Below, piece by piece: positions 1 through 8,042 of a DNA stretch of 44,999 bases. Position 1 is the first letter of the stretch, and each line of letters begins with the position of its first letter. Under the pieces are notes generated by a model that saw only the letters and a list, made by a program, of their open reading frames with translations, was not told the DNA's origin and searched no databases. Source of the stretch: an uncultured Phascolarctobacterium sp. (GTDB lineage Bacteria; Bacillota; Negativicutes; Acidaminococcales; Acidaminococcaceae); assembly GCA_900544885.1 (NCBI GenBank), contig UQWU01000007.1, positions 1 through 44,999 of the forward strand. The letters are read 5' to 3'. A program made the translations under genes and the position numbers.

Positions 1-2
1 AA

Positions 3-25
3 GTTACACTTTTTAGTGCAAACTT
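3..25. promoter_or_regulatory. imperfect palindrome upstream of the Xre-type regulator
   Basis: Imperfect inverted repeat with arms AAGTT-ACACT and AGTG-CAAACTT around a T-rich centre, 30 bp before the start codon at 55. Small Xre-type regulators commonly bind palindromes in their own promoter, so this could be an autoregulatory operator. The window begins here, so the full promoter cannot be seen. Confidence 0.25.
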
Positions 26-54
26 AAATATATTTTTTACAAAGGAGTAATTTT

Positions 55-414
55 ATGAAAATCTACACCGTAAGTCCAACAATGTCGATAAGCCAAAACA
101 ATAAACATATTCGTAAGCAACTATGTCAAGCTATCGGAACGGCTATTGCCCATATCAGGATTAGGCATGGTATTAGTCAAACAGAACTTAGCCTCCGCAC
201 TAATATCTCACAGCCACGTATTTCAGAAATAGAACATGGAGAATGTAACATCATCATAAAAACCTTTTGTGATATTTTAGACAACCTCGGAAGTAATCAA
301 TCTGAATTTATTATTGAATTTAACCGTATTTTTTATAAAACAAAGCAAAAAAAACTACACTCAAAAACCATTACAGTCTTCACGTGTAGTCTAAATAACG
401 CTTTTTATTTATAG
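55..414 (+). CDS. small Xre/Cro-C1-type helix-turn-helix protein
   Basis: A 119-residue protein with a Cro/C1-type helix-turn-helix at about residues 28-82: the segment GISQTELSLRTNISQPRIS is the two-helix DNA-binding core, followed by the typical 'EIEHGECN' stretch. It is probably a DNA-binding repressor; the target is unknown. The ATG at 55 follows a good AAAGGAGT ribosome site (41-48). The residues after about 85 are lysine-rich and low in complexity, with no partner domain. The gene is AT-richer than its neighbours and sits beside dispersed repeats on the opposite strand to the hydrogenase operon, which suggests an accessory gene, possibly the remnant of a phage or toxin-antitoxin unit. 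No partner toxin is visible, though one could lie upstream of the window. Confidence 0.7.
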   Translation: MKIYTVSPTMSISQNNKHIRKQLCQAIGTAIAHIRIRHGISQTELSLRTNISQPRISEIEHGECNIIIKTFCDILDNLGSNQSEFIIEFNRIFYKTKQKKLHSKTITVFTCSLNNAFYL

Positions 415-433
415 CATAAGGCAAAGTGGCAGT

Positions 434-527
434 GAGCGTTAGCGAACTGACGGAGAGGTCCTACTTCGCCTCTCTTCCCCACTTCGCAAGAAGCAGTGCC
501 GAGCGTTAGCGAGCTGACGGAGAGGTC
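434..527 (+). repeat. two copies of a dispersed GC-rich intergenic repeat
   Basis: A 27-nt unit beginning GAGCGTTAGCGA and ending CGGAGAGGTC occurs at 434-460 and 501-527 (26 of 27 identical). A related unit with the same GTGCCGAG start and CGGAGAGGT end lies at 29057-29083, and complementary-type units beginning GACCTCTC or AACCTCTC lie near 28901 and 29454. All are intergenic. They look like REP-type dispersed repeats, not coding sequence. Confidence 0.6.
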
Positions 528-540
528 TTGCACTCCACAG

Positions 541-579
541 CAAAAAACTCCCGCTTCAGACAAAACTAAAACGGGAGTT
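541..579 (-). terminator. intrinsic terminator of the hydrogenase operon
   Basis: Perfect 8-bp stem AACTCCCG (546-553) / CGGGAGTT (572-579) with an 18-nt loop. Read on the minus strand it is followed by a run of six T (547-542). It lies 11 nt past the stop codon of the last hydrogenase gene. Confidence 0.85.
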
Positions 580-589
580 ACACTTTCTT

Positions 590-1312
590 TTATAATTTTT
601 CTTTCAACATATCCGCAGCAGCACACATGGCAACAATCATAGCACTAGGCCTTGGCGGACAGCCATAAACATTGATGTCCACAGGCACGAAGTCACTGGC
701 CTTACCTGCAATAGCGTATGTTACACCATAGGTTGCACCACCACAAGCACAAGCACCGCAAGCCATAACTAATTTTGGTTCAGGCATAGCAGCATAGGTC
801 ATTTCTAAAGCCTGCTGCAAATTACGGGTAACAACTCCTGTTATCATCAGCATATCCGCATGACGTGGAGAAGCGACAAAGGCGATACCGAAGCGGTGCA
901 AATCGTAAACAGGATTACTGGTAGCACCCATTTCAAAATCACAGGCATTACAGCTACCTGCATCAAGATGACGGATATGCAAAGAGCGTCCTAATTTTGC
1001 ACGGATTACTTCGCTGACACGTACAGCACTTTCACTGACAATCTCCGGTAATTTATCGCTATTCTTATGTTGCAAGGTTTTCTCGGTGCAGGCATCAACA
1101 CAACGACCGCAAAAAATGCATTTACTGTAATCAATCACAGGAGCACCGTTTTCCATAGCCAAAGCTTGTACAGGGCAAGCCACGGCACATTTGGCACAGC
1201 CGTCGCAGCTGCCTACGCAATGCAGTTCACCACGCATTCTCGGATGTCCGTTGACATCAATTTTTTCTGTGGCGATTTTACCTGCAAAAATTGCTTCTAT
1301 TAAGCGTAACAT
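590..1312 (-). CDS. group 4 [NiFe]-hydrogenase small subunit with fused N-terminal two-cluster ferredoxin domain (HyfH-HyfI fusion type)
   Basis: This 240-residue protein is the electron-transfer and small subunit of a membrane-bound group 4 hydrogenase. The first ~80 residues form a 2[4Fe-4S] ferredoxin domain: cysteines 32, 36, 39, 42 and 46, then 65, 68, 71 and 75 in the classic CxxCxxCxxxC pattern. Residues ~110-235 are NuoB/HyfI-like with proximal-cluster cysteines in SCNAC (121, 124), MACGACACGG (185-190) and VYGCPPRP (218). In E. coli these two parts are separate proteins (HyfH/HycF and HyfI/HycG), so this is a fusion. It is the last gene of the operon, 12 nt after the large subunit. 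The ATG follows AAGGGGG. It probably passes electrons from ferredoxin or another soluble donor to the Ni-Fe site. The family is certain; the physiological electron donor is not. Confidence 0.88.
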   Translation of the reverse strand: MLRLIEAIFAGKIATEKIDVNGHPRMRGELHCVGSCDGCAKCAVACPVQALAMENGAPVIDYSKCIFCGRCVDACTEKTLQHKNSDKLPEIVSESAVRVSEVIRAKLGRSLHIRHLDAGSCNACDFEMGATSNPVYDLHRFGIAFVASPRHADMLMITGVVTRNLQQALEMTYAAMPEPKLVMACGACACGGATYGVTYAIAGKASDFVPVDINVYGCPPRPSAMIVAMCAAADMLKEKL

Positions 1313-1324
1313 CTGCTTACCCCC

Positions 1325-2827
1325 TTATCTATCTATGCAAGCATAGCATAATTCAAAGCTTTTGTTGATTAACGGGAAATCAGGGATAATATCCCCCTGT
1401 ACCGCAATGGTCAGTGCCGGCCAGTTAGGATACGAGGCAGAACGGATAAATAAACGGTCAATGCGTCCCTCTGCATCCAGCATCAGCCAATGGAGATTGT
1501 CACCACGAGCAGATTCACTAATACCCCAACTGCCTTCCAAGGTACGTAATTCGCCTAGGTCGACACTAAGCTCAGTTTCGGCATTACGACGCAGCTTACG
1601 CATCAGCTGACGTACTAAGCTCAAGCTTTCTTTTACTTCACCGACACGTACCTTGATGCGTGCTTCGACATCACCTGCTGTTTCGGTCACTACATTAAAA
1701 TCAAGCTCATCATAAATACCGAAGCCCATATCCTTACGGCTGTCGCGATTAGAACCGCTGGCACGAGCACCAACTCCTACCATTGCTAAATCAAAGGCTG
1801 TATTTTCGCGGATATGACCTGTAGTACGAATACGGTTTACAAAGTTGGCCTGCTCCCACATAATATGCACCATATCAGCATAAACATTTTCGACTTCTTT
1901 TAAGACTTCTTCGACTTCTTCCAACGCTGTATCTTCTGCATCCATGCGTACACCACCAGGGATAATCATACCACGCAGAAAACGACTACCGGTTAATAAT
2001 TCGTTAAGCTGCATTAAATATTCCTTCAGACGTGTACCCATGCTGATGACGGGCGAAAAACCAACACCGGCACAGATATTACCTGTATCGCCGATATGGT
2101 TATATAAACGCTCCATTTCTAATATTAAAGTACGAATCAGCCAAGCACGATACGGCACCTTAGCCTCTGAAAGCTTTTCTACAGCCTGACAATAGCTCAA
2201 GGTATTAGCAACACTACAAGCACCGCAGATGCGTTCTACAATGGGCAGAGCCTCCATAGGCGTGCGTCCTTCCACACTTTTTTCAATACCACGATGAGTA
2301 AAAAACAGCTTTGCATCTAATTGCAAAATGGCCTCACCTGCCTGACTAAAACGAAAATGACCAGGTTCGATAATACCTGCATGGATAGGTCCGACAGGTA
2401 CTTCAAACAATCCCTCGCCTTTAGAGGTAAGCATTTCGTATTCCTGATGACCATGCACCTGCATATCCACAGGCACATTTTTCCGCAGGGGATGAAAATC
2501 TTGCGGAAAGCCCTCGTGTAAAACTAGTGGACGCAAATCAGGATGACCTTCCGGAAGAAAGCCGAACATATCGTGTAGCTCACGCTCATACCAAGCCGCA
2601 GCAGGTAAAATCGTAGTCAGACAGGGATAATTCAAAGGACCGTCCGCAGGAAATTCTGCTTTCAAGACGTCCAGATCACGTTTTTCTTTATTATAAAATA
2701 AGCAGTAAATTGCCAGTCCTCCGCCACGCAAGGTTTCATCGGCACCGAACATCGCTGCCAAAGGATGTTTGCCGCCGTCGCTGTAAATATTGGCAGCACC
2801 ACGTAGATTTTCAGGTTTTACCAGCAT
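1325..2827 (-). CDS. hyfG: group 4 [NiFe]-hydrogenase large (catalytic) subunit, NuoC-NuoD fusion (HyfG/HycE type)
   Basis: A 500-residue protein with a short NuoC-like N-terminal part (~1-118, including YERELHDMFGF and FHPLRKN) joined to a NuoD/HycE-like catalytic part. It should carry the Ni-Fe centre. All four cysteine ligands are visible: RICGAC (C201, C204) and LCYAC (C494, C497). Two features are unusual. The residue that is usually His in RxCGxCxxxH is Asn208, and the usual DP before the last motif is EL (492-493). The chain ends CIDR with Arg500 as the last residue, exactly where the maturation endopeptidase cuts HycE-type precursors, so there is no C-terminal extension. The start is supported by GGAGG 9 nt upstream. 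The intact cysteines argue for a real hydrogenase and against a cysteine-less 'Ehr' relative. Confidence 0.88.
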   Translation of the reverse strand: MLVKPENLRGAANIYSDGGKHPLAAMFGADETLRGGGLAIYCLFYNKEKRDLDVLKAEFPADGPLNYPCLTTILPAAAWYERELHDMFGFLPEGHPDLRPLVLHEGFPQDFHPLRKNVPVDMQVHGHQEYEMLTSKGEGLFEVPVGPIHAGIIEPGHFRFSQAGEAILQLDAKLFFTHRGIEKSVEGRTPMEALPIVERICGACSVANTLSYCQAVEKLSEAKVPYRAWLIRTLILEMERLYNHIGDTGNICAGVGFSPVISMGTRLKEYLMQLNELLTGSRFLRGMIIPGGVRMDAEDTALEEVEEVLKEVENVYADMVHIMWEQANFVNRIRTTGHIRENTAFDLAMVGVGARASGSNRDSRKDMGFGIYDELDFNVVTETAGDVEARIKVRVGEVKESLSLVRQLMRKLRRNAETELSVDLGELRTLEGSWGISESARGDNLHWLMLDAEGRIDRLFIRSASYPNWPALTIAVQGDIIPDFPLINKSFELCYACIDR

Positions 2828-2831
2828 TTTC

Positions 2832-4307
2832 TCAGCCTCCTATTACACGTACAGCAGAATTCAGCAGATTATTAATCCACGGAATTTGTTCAAATCCTGC
2901 ACCAACGACGCAGGTTGCCACAAGCAATACTGCCAGTACAGGAATATCTATTACACCTAAAATATCACCCAAAGGCTGACGTTTAGCTTTATCGCACAGC
3001 ATACGCATACCATGGTAAAGAATACCTAAAAGCACGCCGGCTAAAAGAATAATCAACAGAGCACCTGCCAGCCAATGTCCCTCTTTAAATAAGGCAGAGA
3101 GAATATAAAACTTACTAAAGAATAAGCCCATGGGCGGCAAGCCTAAGATACCTAGCATACCTGTCAGCCAAAAGGTGGCTGTATGGGGTACATCAGTAAT
3201 CATGCCGTGAATACGCATCATATTACGGGTCTGATATTCCTGAATAATTGTACCTGCAATATAGAAAAGGACGAATTTAATCATCGCATGGCTATACATA
3301 TGCAGCATTACTGCTTTTAAGGAGAGTGCGGAAAAGGCACCGATGCCGGCAACCATAATACCTATGTTCTCCATAGAGGAATAAGCCAAAAGACGCTTCA
3401 CGTCACGCTGTACAACAACGAAAGGCACAGCAATAGCAACAGTCAGTACAGCAAAGAACAGCAACATATTACCGATTAAAGCACTACCTGCTGTAGGTAG
3501 CAGGATAACCAGATTACGGAATAAAACATAAATCGCACAACTGCATAAAGCACCGCTAAGCATACCGCTAGTTAAGGACGGTGCTTCAGCATAAGCATCC
3601 GGAAGCCAAGTATGCATAGGAGCCATACCTGCCTTCGTACCGTAGCCGATAACGATAAAGAAAAGTGCCAGACGTGTCAAGGCCGGATCTAATAAGGCTG
3701 CATTTTGGTGCAGATAAAGCCAGCTCAAGGGTTTTTCCATACCCAACGCATCAATCTGTGCATAATACAAAATCAAAGTACCTAAAAGAGCCAGGCAGAT
3801 GCCGACAGTGCAGACCATAATATATTTCCAAGTAGCCTCTAAAGCGGCACGGGTAAATTTAAAGGAGATGAGCAAAGCTGAAATTAAAGTTGTAGCTTCA
3901 ATTGCAACCCACATCAAGCCAAGATTTTTAACCAAAAGGACAATAAACATGGTCCAGCAGAAAAGCTGCATCAAGGCAAAATAACGACCTGTCTGCAACT
4001 GCTCACCCTTTAAAACACCGCAGCGTTCTTCCCTTGTCAGATAAGAGCGCGCTGTCCAGCTGGCTGCTAAATACAATGTAGTAATGATAAGCAAAACCCA
4101 ACAGCTTAACGCATCAATATAAAAATAATCATCAACATAAGGTGCGGACGGTTCAAAATTTGCTACTAACAAACCAACGCTGACACCTACAGCTGTCGCA
4201 GTCAGACGATGGAGCCAATGCAGAATATTATTGGAAAAGCCGCACACTAATGCCAATACCGCACACAATGGCGGCAGACACAGTAAAATCAAGATATATG
4301 TCAGCAT
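2832..4307 (-). CDS. hyfF: hydrogenase membrane subunit HyfF (NuoN/NuoM-type antiporter-like)
   Basis: A 491-residue polytopic membrane protein of the proton-translocating antiporter-like family found in complex I and group 4 hydrogenases. It is hydrophobic throughout, with about 13-14 predicted segments. Conserved family signatures include YGTKAGMAPMHTWLPDAYAEAPS (lysine and histidine of the proton channel), KRLLAYSSMENIG, and HAMIKFVLFYIAG. It should couple electron transfer at the Ni-Fe site to ion movement. It starts 8 nt after hyfE and ends 4 nt before the large subunit, so it is co-transcribed. AAGGTG precedes the ATG. HyfF and HyfD are similar families; position between hyfE and hyfG favours HyfF. 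Confidence 0.85.
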   Translation of the reverse strand: MLTYILILLCLPPLCAVLALVCGFSNNILHWLHRLTATAVGVSVGLLVANFEPSAPYVDDYFYIDALSCWVLLIITTLYLAASWTARSYLTREERCGVLKGEQLQTGRYFALMQLFCWTMFIVLLVKNLGLMWVAIEATTLISALLISFKFTRAALEATWKYIMVCTVGICLALLGTLILYYAQIDALGMEKPLSWLYLHQNAALLDPALTRLALFFIVIGYGTKAGMAPMHTWLPDAYAEAPSLTSGMLSGALCSCAIYVLFRNLVILLPTAGSALIGNMLLFFAVLTVAIAVPFVVVQRDVKRLLAYSSMENIGIMVAGIGAFSALSLKAVMLHMYSHAMIKFVLFYIAGTIIQEYQTRNMMRIHGMITDVPHTATFWLTGMLGILGLPPMGLFFSKFYILSALFKEGHWLAGALLIILLAGVLLGILYHGMRMLCDKAKRQPLGDILGVIDIPVLAVLLVATCVVGAGFEQIPWINNLLNSAVRVIGG

Positions 4308-4315
4308 AATTCACC

Positions 4316-4945
4316 TTAACCTTTCAGCTTATCCAAAACATTGGTATCGGTAGTCTTAAAGGAAAGACGCAGTCTGGAGGTTAAGATTACCAAAATAACC
4401 ACGGCAATAAGCACATCCAAAAAGATACCCAGTTCAATAATCAGCGGCAATCCTTCTGTCATAATCAGACCCAAAAGATAGATACCGTTTTCCATGGTAA
4501 TCAAACCTATCATCTGCATAATGGCACGGCTGCGCATTACAATCAAAGTCAGTCCGGTCATAATCATAAACATAGATGTTGCCAAAATATCGCGTCCCAA
4601 AGCTTGGGGAAGCAAGCCATCCAGCACCATATAGCTTAAAGCCAGACTACCTGCAGAAAAAGCAGTGGAATAGTTAACATTACTGTCGCTGACAATTTCG
4701 CGTTCATCACGCAATTGACGTACCACACGTAAAATAGCATAAGGAATAAAGATTACCTTAACCCCGATGGTCAAAAGTCCTGGTAGCCAGCCATGTAAGC
4801 CACCACCATGACTTAAACCCACAACAAGACAGGCTGCAGCAATCAAGGCAGACTGTACGCTAAGGCACAAAGTAGCACGACGTAATTCGCTAAAGCGTGT
4901 CTGTAAGAAGACGATAAACATTAAACTTACTACTAAATATTCCAT
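4316..4945 (-). CDS. hyfE: hydrogenase membrane subunit HyfE
   Basis: A 209-residue integral membrane protein with about six segments. It matches HyfE in length and composition, with a NuoK-like C-terminal part (MENGIYLLGLIMTEGLP, then LGIFLDVLIAVVILVILTSRL). NuoK-like subunits carry buried glutamates in the proton path; here Glu in MENG and Glu in IELGIFLD are candidates. The start is set by AAGGAGG eight bases upstream. It lies between hyfC and hyfF with gaps of 10 and 8 nt. Presence of HyfE and HyfF makes the complex Hyf-like, since the smaller E. coli Hyc complex lacks them. Confidence 0.82.
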   Translation of the reverse strand: MEYLVVSLMFIVFLQTRFSELRRATLCLSVQSALIAAACLVVGLSHGGGLHGWLPGLLTIGVKVIFIPYAILRVVRQLRDEREIVSDSNVNYSTAFSAGSLALSYMVLDGLLPQALGRDILATSMFMIMTGLTLIVMRSRAIMQMIGLITMENGIYLLGLIMTEGLPLIIELGIFLDVLIAVVILVILTSRLRLSFKTTDTNVLDKLKG

Positions 4946-4955
4946 CGTTACCTCC

Positions 4956-5849
4956 TTACTGTGCTACCACTGCCAATAAAAGCATTAAGCCGGCAGCCGC
5001 CAAATACACACGCACTTTAAATAAACGCATTTTATTATTCAAAGTTTCTACCACGCTAACAGCTGCAGCACTTAATAATAGTTTCAGTACCACAGGCAAA
5101 TCTAAGGGCAGATACAGCATGGAAAATAAAACTAAAAAAATCAACAGTTTCAATTGACTCGCCCAATGAATCAAAGCCAGCAGACGACCGGAGTATTCCA
5201 ATGTCATACATTCGTGAATCATGGTTAATTCCAAATGTGTATCAGGATTATCCACAGGAATACGACTATTTTCGGCCAACAGCACCAAAAAGAAAGCGAT
5301 ACAGGTCAATACACCGGCTACAGTTAAATTAACTTCATCAAAACGCAGACTCATGCCATTTAAAGAAGTACTACCTGTATGCAGAAAGTTGGACATAATC
5401 GCCAGCATAATCACCGGCTCAACGAAGGCTGCTACATACACTTCACGGCTACCACCCATACCACCAAAAGCAGTAGCTGCATCCATAGAAGATACGGCCA
5501 TAAAGAAACGGCCTAAAGCCAAAATATAGACGAATACGAAAACATCGCCAATGCCGGCAGAGGCAGAGAAAAAACTTGGCAACATCACTGCCGCAATCAA
5601 GGTAGTTACAAAGTATACACATGGTGCTAAACGAAAAATCCCACTGGTATACGGTGTAATAATAGTCGGCTTACGCCACCATTTATAAATATCATAATAC
5701 TCCTGCCAAATACTGGAGCCCACTCTATTTTGTAACAGAGCTTTCAGCTTTTTGATAATACCGCTGATACAGGGAGCAATCAATAACAATAATATTGCTT
5801 GCAGGAAGCAGAAGCCTAAATTTAATAATTGATTCTGCAATTCGCTCAT
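4956..5849 (-). CDS. hyfC: hydrogenase membrane anchor HyfC/HycD (NuoH-type)
   Basis: A 297-residue membrane protein of the NuoH family, which anchors the hydrophilic hydrogenase arm to the membrane. Recognisable features are APCISGIIKKLKALLQNRVGSS near residue 25, the loop EYYDIYKWWRKPTI, and the acidic loop AENSRIPVDNPDTHLELTM around residue 195, a hallmark of this family. Seven or eight membrane segments are expected. Its ATG overlaps the stop of the preceding hyfB in an ATGA arrangement, indicating translational coupling. GGGGG lies upstream of the ATG. Confidence 0.88.
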   Translation of the reverse strand: MSELQNQLLNLGFCFLQAILLLLIAPCISGIIKKLKALLQNRVGSSIWQEYYDIYKWWRKPTIITPYTSGIFRLAPCVYFVTTLIAAVMLPSFFSASAGIGDVFVFVYILALGRFFMAVSSMDAATAFGGMGGSREVYVAAFVEPVIMLAIMSNFLHTGSTSLNGMSLRFDEVNLTVAGVLTCIAFFLVLLAENSRIPVDNPDTHLELTMIHECMTLEYSGRLLALIHWASQLKLLIFLVLFSMLYLPLDLPVVLKLLLSAAAVSVVETLNNKMRLFKVRVYLAAAGLMLLLAVVAQ

Positions 5850-7822
5850 TTATACAACGCCCCCCACACTAACACGATAATCATTGCCGCCATAACATAG
5901 GCTACATACAAACGCACACTGCCCTGCTGCATACGGCGCAGGAAGGCAGAGATTTTTACAAAATGCTGTTGGAACGGTACGTAAAGCTTTTCGGTAATCA
6001 TATCAGGAATCTCCAGACGATAAGATAATAAACGACCGAAATATGCATGGTCCTTACGCATATAGCTTACCTGACGTTTGGGCTTGAGCATATAGTCAAA
6101 AGCACGGCGGACAGGCTTACTAAAACCGGTAGCAGAATACTGCTGACGAGCAGTCGGATAAGTACCACAGTTCCAAGTAACATCCTTTTCAACACAGCTA
6201 CCTGCAGTACACAGATAAACCAATCCCCCGACAACAACTACTAACAACAACAGCAAAAGAGGATTAAAGCCTGCCATATTGCCACTTAAATTCCACGCCA
6301 AGGCACCATTGCTTACAACAAAATCAGACGGCAGCTTCAAGGCTGTACAAACAACCTGAACCACAGGCAAAGGATAAATGCCGCACACTAATACTAAAAT
6401 ACTAGAAAGTCCCATTGCCAAAAGCATGAAGAAATCAGCTTCATGTGCTTGCTCAATCAGCTCACTGCGAGCACGTCCCAAGAAGGTAATACCGAAGAAA
6501 CGCACAAAACAACCCAAGGCCAACGCACCGGTAAAGCCTAAGAAGATAAAAGACAAGGCAGTCCACAAGCGGATATCCTGTGCTATACAGCTTTTCGCCA
6601 GAGTAATAAAGCTTTGCAAAACAAACCATTCACCGACAAAGCCATTAGTCAGAGGCACTGCTGCCAAAGCCAAGGAACCGACAAAGGTAAAAGCAGCCGT
6701 ATAAGGCATTTTCTTAGCCAGACCGCCGAAAAGCTCGATATTTTTACTGCCCGTACCATGCATGATACTGCCGGCACTCATGAACATCAGCACCTTCATA
6801 ATGCTATGGTTAAAGGCGTGTACTAAGGCCGCCACAAAGCCCAAAAAATACCAATTGCCGTCAACAGTCAAATGTAACAGCATACCGCAGCCGAAAGCAG
6901 CAAAAATAACGCCCATATTTTCCACAGAAGAATAAGCCAAAATACGTTTAATATCTGTTTCCATTTGGGCATATAAAACACCTAGGAACGCAGATACTAC
7001 ACCCACCATCATCACAATGATGCACCACCAATAATTCCAGTCAGGCAAAAAGCTGAACATAAAACGACCGAAGCCGTACAAAGCGATTTTCAGCATCACA
7101 CCACTCATTACTGCTGAAACATGACTTGGTGCAGCAGGATGCGCTTTCGGCAGCCAAACGTGCAGCGGTACCAAACCTGCCTTTAAGGCAAAACCGATAA
7201 AGGCACAGGCAAAGACTAAATGTTGCCAACTGCTATCTAAAGTATTATTAGCTAAATCAGCAAAGGCAAAGGAAGTGCTTCCTGCACCGAGGAGCAGAAA
7301 AGCAATCATAATCGCTGCTGTTCCCAAAGAAGTCATAACTAGATACTGATAAGCGGCAGACCAGGTAGAACGCTTTTCACATTCATGATTTACCAGCATA
7401 AAGGAGGATACAGCCATGATTTCCCAGAACAACAAAAAGCTAAAGCCATCTCCTGCTAAAAGCACCAACACCATAGAGAGAATAAAAAGGCTCCACATAC
7501 CGCCTAATAGACGCAGACGGCTGCCCTCATAGCTTTTAGCATAACCAAGAGCATAAATACTGGCAATAGTACCGGCGATACCTGTTAACAAAAGGAAAAT
7601 CGCACTCCAATTATCACATGCCAAGGAATAAGAACCCCATACTAAGAAAGAAGGCTCTACAGCATTCCACAGCTGTAAACCGGCAGCGTACGCTATAATC
7701 GCCGAGCCCACGCCTGTTGCCCCATTGGCCAACCAATGAGCAGAACGTTGTAAGCTATGCGGAAACAGCAGGGTCAGTACGCCTATGCTATAACAAAGTA
7801 TAGCCATTAAAAACATTTCCAT
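5846..7822 (-). CDS. hyfB: hydrogenase membrane subunit HyfB/HycC (NuoL-type antiporter-like)
   Basis: A ~658-residue polytopic protein, first gene of the hydrogenase operon. It belongs to the NuoL/HycC ion-pumping family: FALKAGLVPLHVWLPKAHPAAPSHVSA and KRILAYSSVENMGVIFAAFG are conserved channel segments, and the C-terminal WNCGTYPTARQQYSATGFSKP-type block is specific to HyfB/HycC. I chose the ATG at 7822, where AGGTGAT lies just upstream. A GTG at 7864 in the same frame would add 14 residues but has only a weak site. The stop overlaps hyfC. No hyfD, hyfA, hyfJ, formate dehydrogenase or hyp maturation genes lie in the window, so formate hydrogenlyase activity cannot be claimed. Confidence 0.86.
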   Translation of the reverse strand: MEMFLMAILCYSIGVLTLLFPHSLQRSAHWLANGATGVGSAIIAYAAGLQLWNAVEPSFLVWGSYSLACDNWSAIFLLLTGIAGTIASIYALGYAKSYEGSRLRLLGGMWSLFILSMVLVLLAGDGFSFLLFWEIMAVSSFMLVNHECEKRSTWSAAYQYLVMTSLGTAAIMIAFLLLGAGSTSFAFADLANNTLDSSWQHLVFACAFIGFALKAGLVPLHVWLPKAHPAAPSHVSAVMSGVMLKIALYGFGRFMFSFLPDWNYWWCIIVMMVGVVSAFLGVLYAQMETDIKRILAYSSVENMGVIFAAFGCGMLLHLTVDGNWYFLGFVAALVHAFNHSIMKVLMFMSAGSIMHGTGSKNIELFGGLAKKMPYTAAFTFVGSLALAAVPLTNGFVGEWFVLQSFITLAKSCIAQDIRLWTALSFIFLGFTGALALGCFVRFFGITFLGRARSELIEQAHEADFFMLLAMGLSSILVLVCGIYPLPVVQVVCTALKLPSDFVVSNGALAWNLSGNMAGFNPLLLLLLVVVVGGLVYLCTAGSCVEKDVTWNCGTYPTARQQYSATGFSKPVRRAFDYMLKPKRQVSYMRKDHAYFGRLLSYRLEIPDMITEKLYVPFQQHFVKISAFLRRMQQGSVRLYVAYVMAAMIIVLVWGALYK

Positions 7823-7884
7823 TTCATCACCTACACTTACACATAATTGTTGCAGCTTATTCACATTTTCGCCATTATTGTGAT

Positions 7885-7917
7885 ATTATATCATATTTAT
7901 GTTAGCCATAGCATAAA
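7885..7917 (-). promoter_or_regulatory. hydrogenase operon -10 element and overlapping palindromic operator
   Basis: On the minus strand a perfect TATAAT (7890-7885) is preceded by a palindrome with 9-bp arms TTTATGCTA and TAACATAAA (8 of 9 paired) separated by TGGC (7917-7896). No good -35 hexamer is visible. The palindrome covers the place where sigma would bind, which suggests a repressor or a regulator of the Crp/Fnr or Rex type. The regulator itself is not identified. Confidence 0.5.
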
Positions 7918-7977
7918 CTTGACGTAAAAACTTTAGTAAAAGCAATAACGACAGATTATAGAAGAAAACAAACAAAA

Positions 7978-8021
7978 AGAAAAGAGCCATTACGGCAGAC
8001 TTTGCTGCCAATAATGGCTCT
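7978..8021 (-). terminator. intrinsic terminator after sepF
   Basis: Stem AGAGCCATTA (7983 onward) / TAATGGCTCT (ending 8021), with an inner GGCAG/CTGCC pair and a T-rich tail on the minus strand. It is 22 nt past the sepF stop and separates sepF from the hydrogenase operon. Confidence 0.85.
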
Positions 8022-8042
8022 AAAATTCAATAATTTATGCTG

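Noticed and set aside
434..527. CRISPR array because the two GC-rich repeats are also 67 nt apart
   Set aside because: The unit occurs elsewhere as single dispersed copies, also in the inverse form, and its segments are GC-rich hairpins. The 67-nt spacing equals that of the CRISPR-like unit by coincidence as far as I can tell.
405..626. Minus-strand 73-codon frame between the Xre-type regulator and the hydrogenase
   Set aside because: It runs through the hydrogenase terminator and the dispersed repeats and has no ribosome site or recognisable protein.
590..7864. Respiratory complex I (nuo) operon
   Set aside because: The large subunit keeps both CxxC pairs that bind the Ni-Fe centre, the HyfB-specific C-terminal block is present, and no NuoE/F/G/A/J genes occur.
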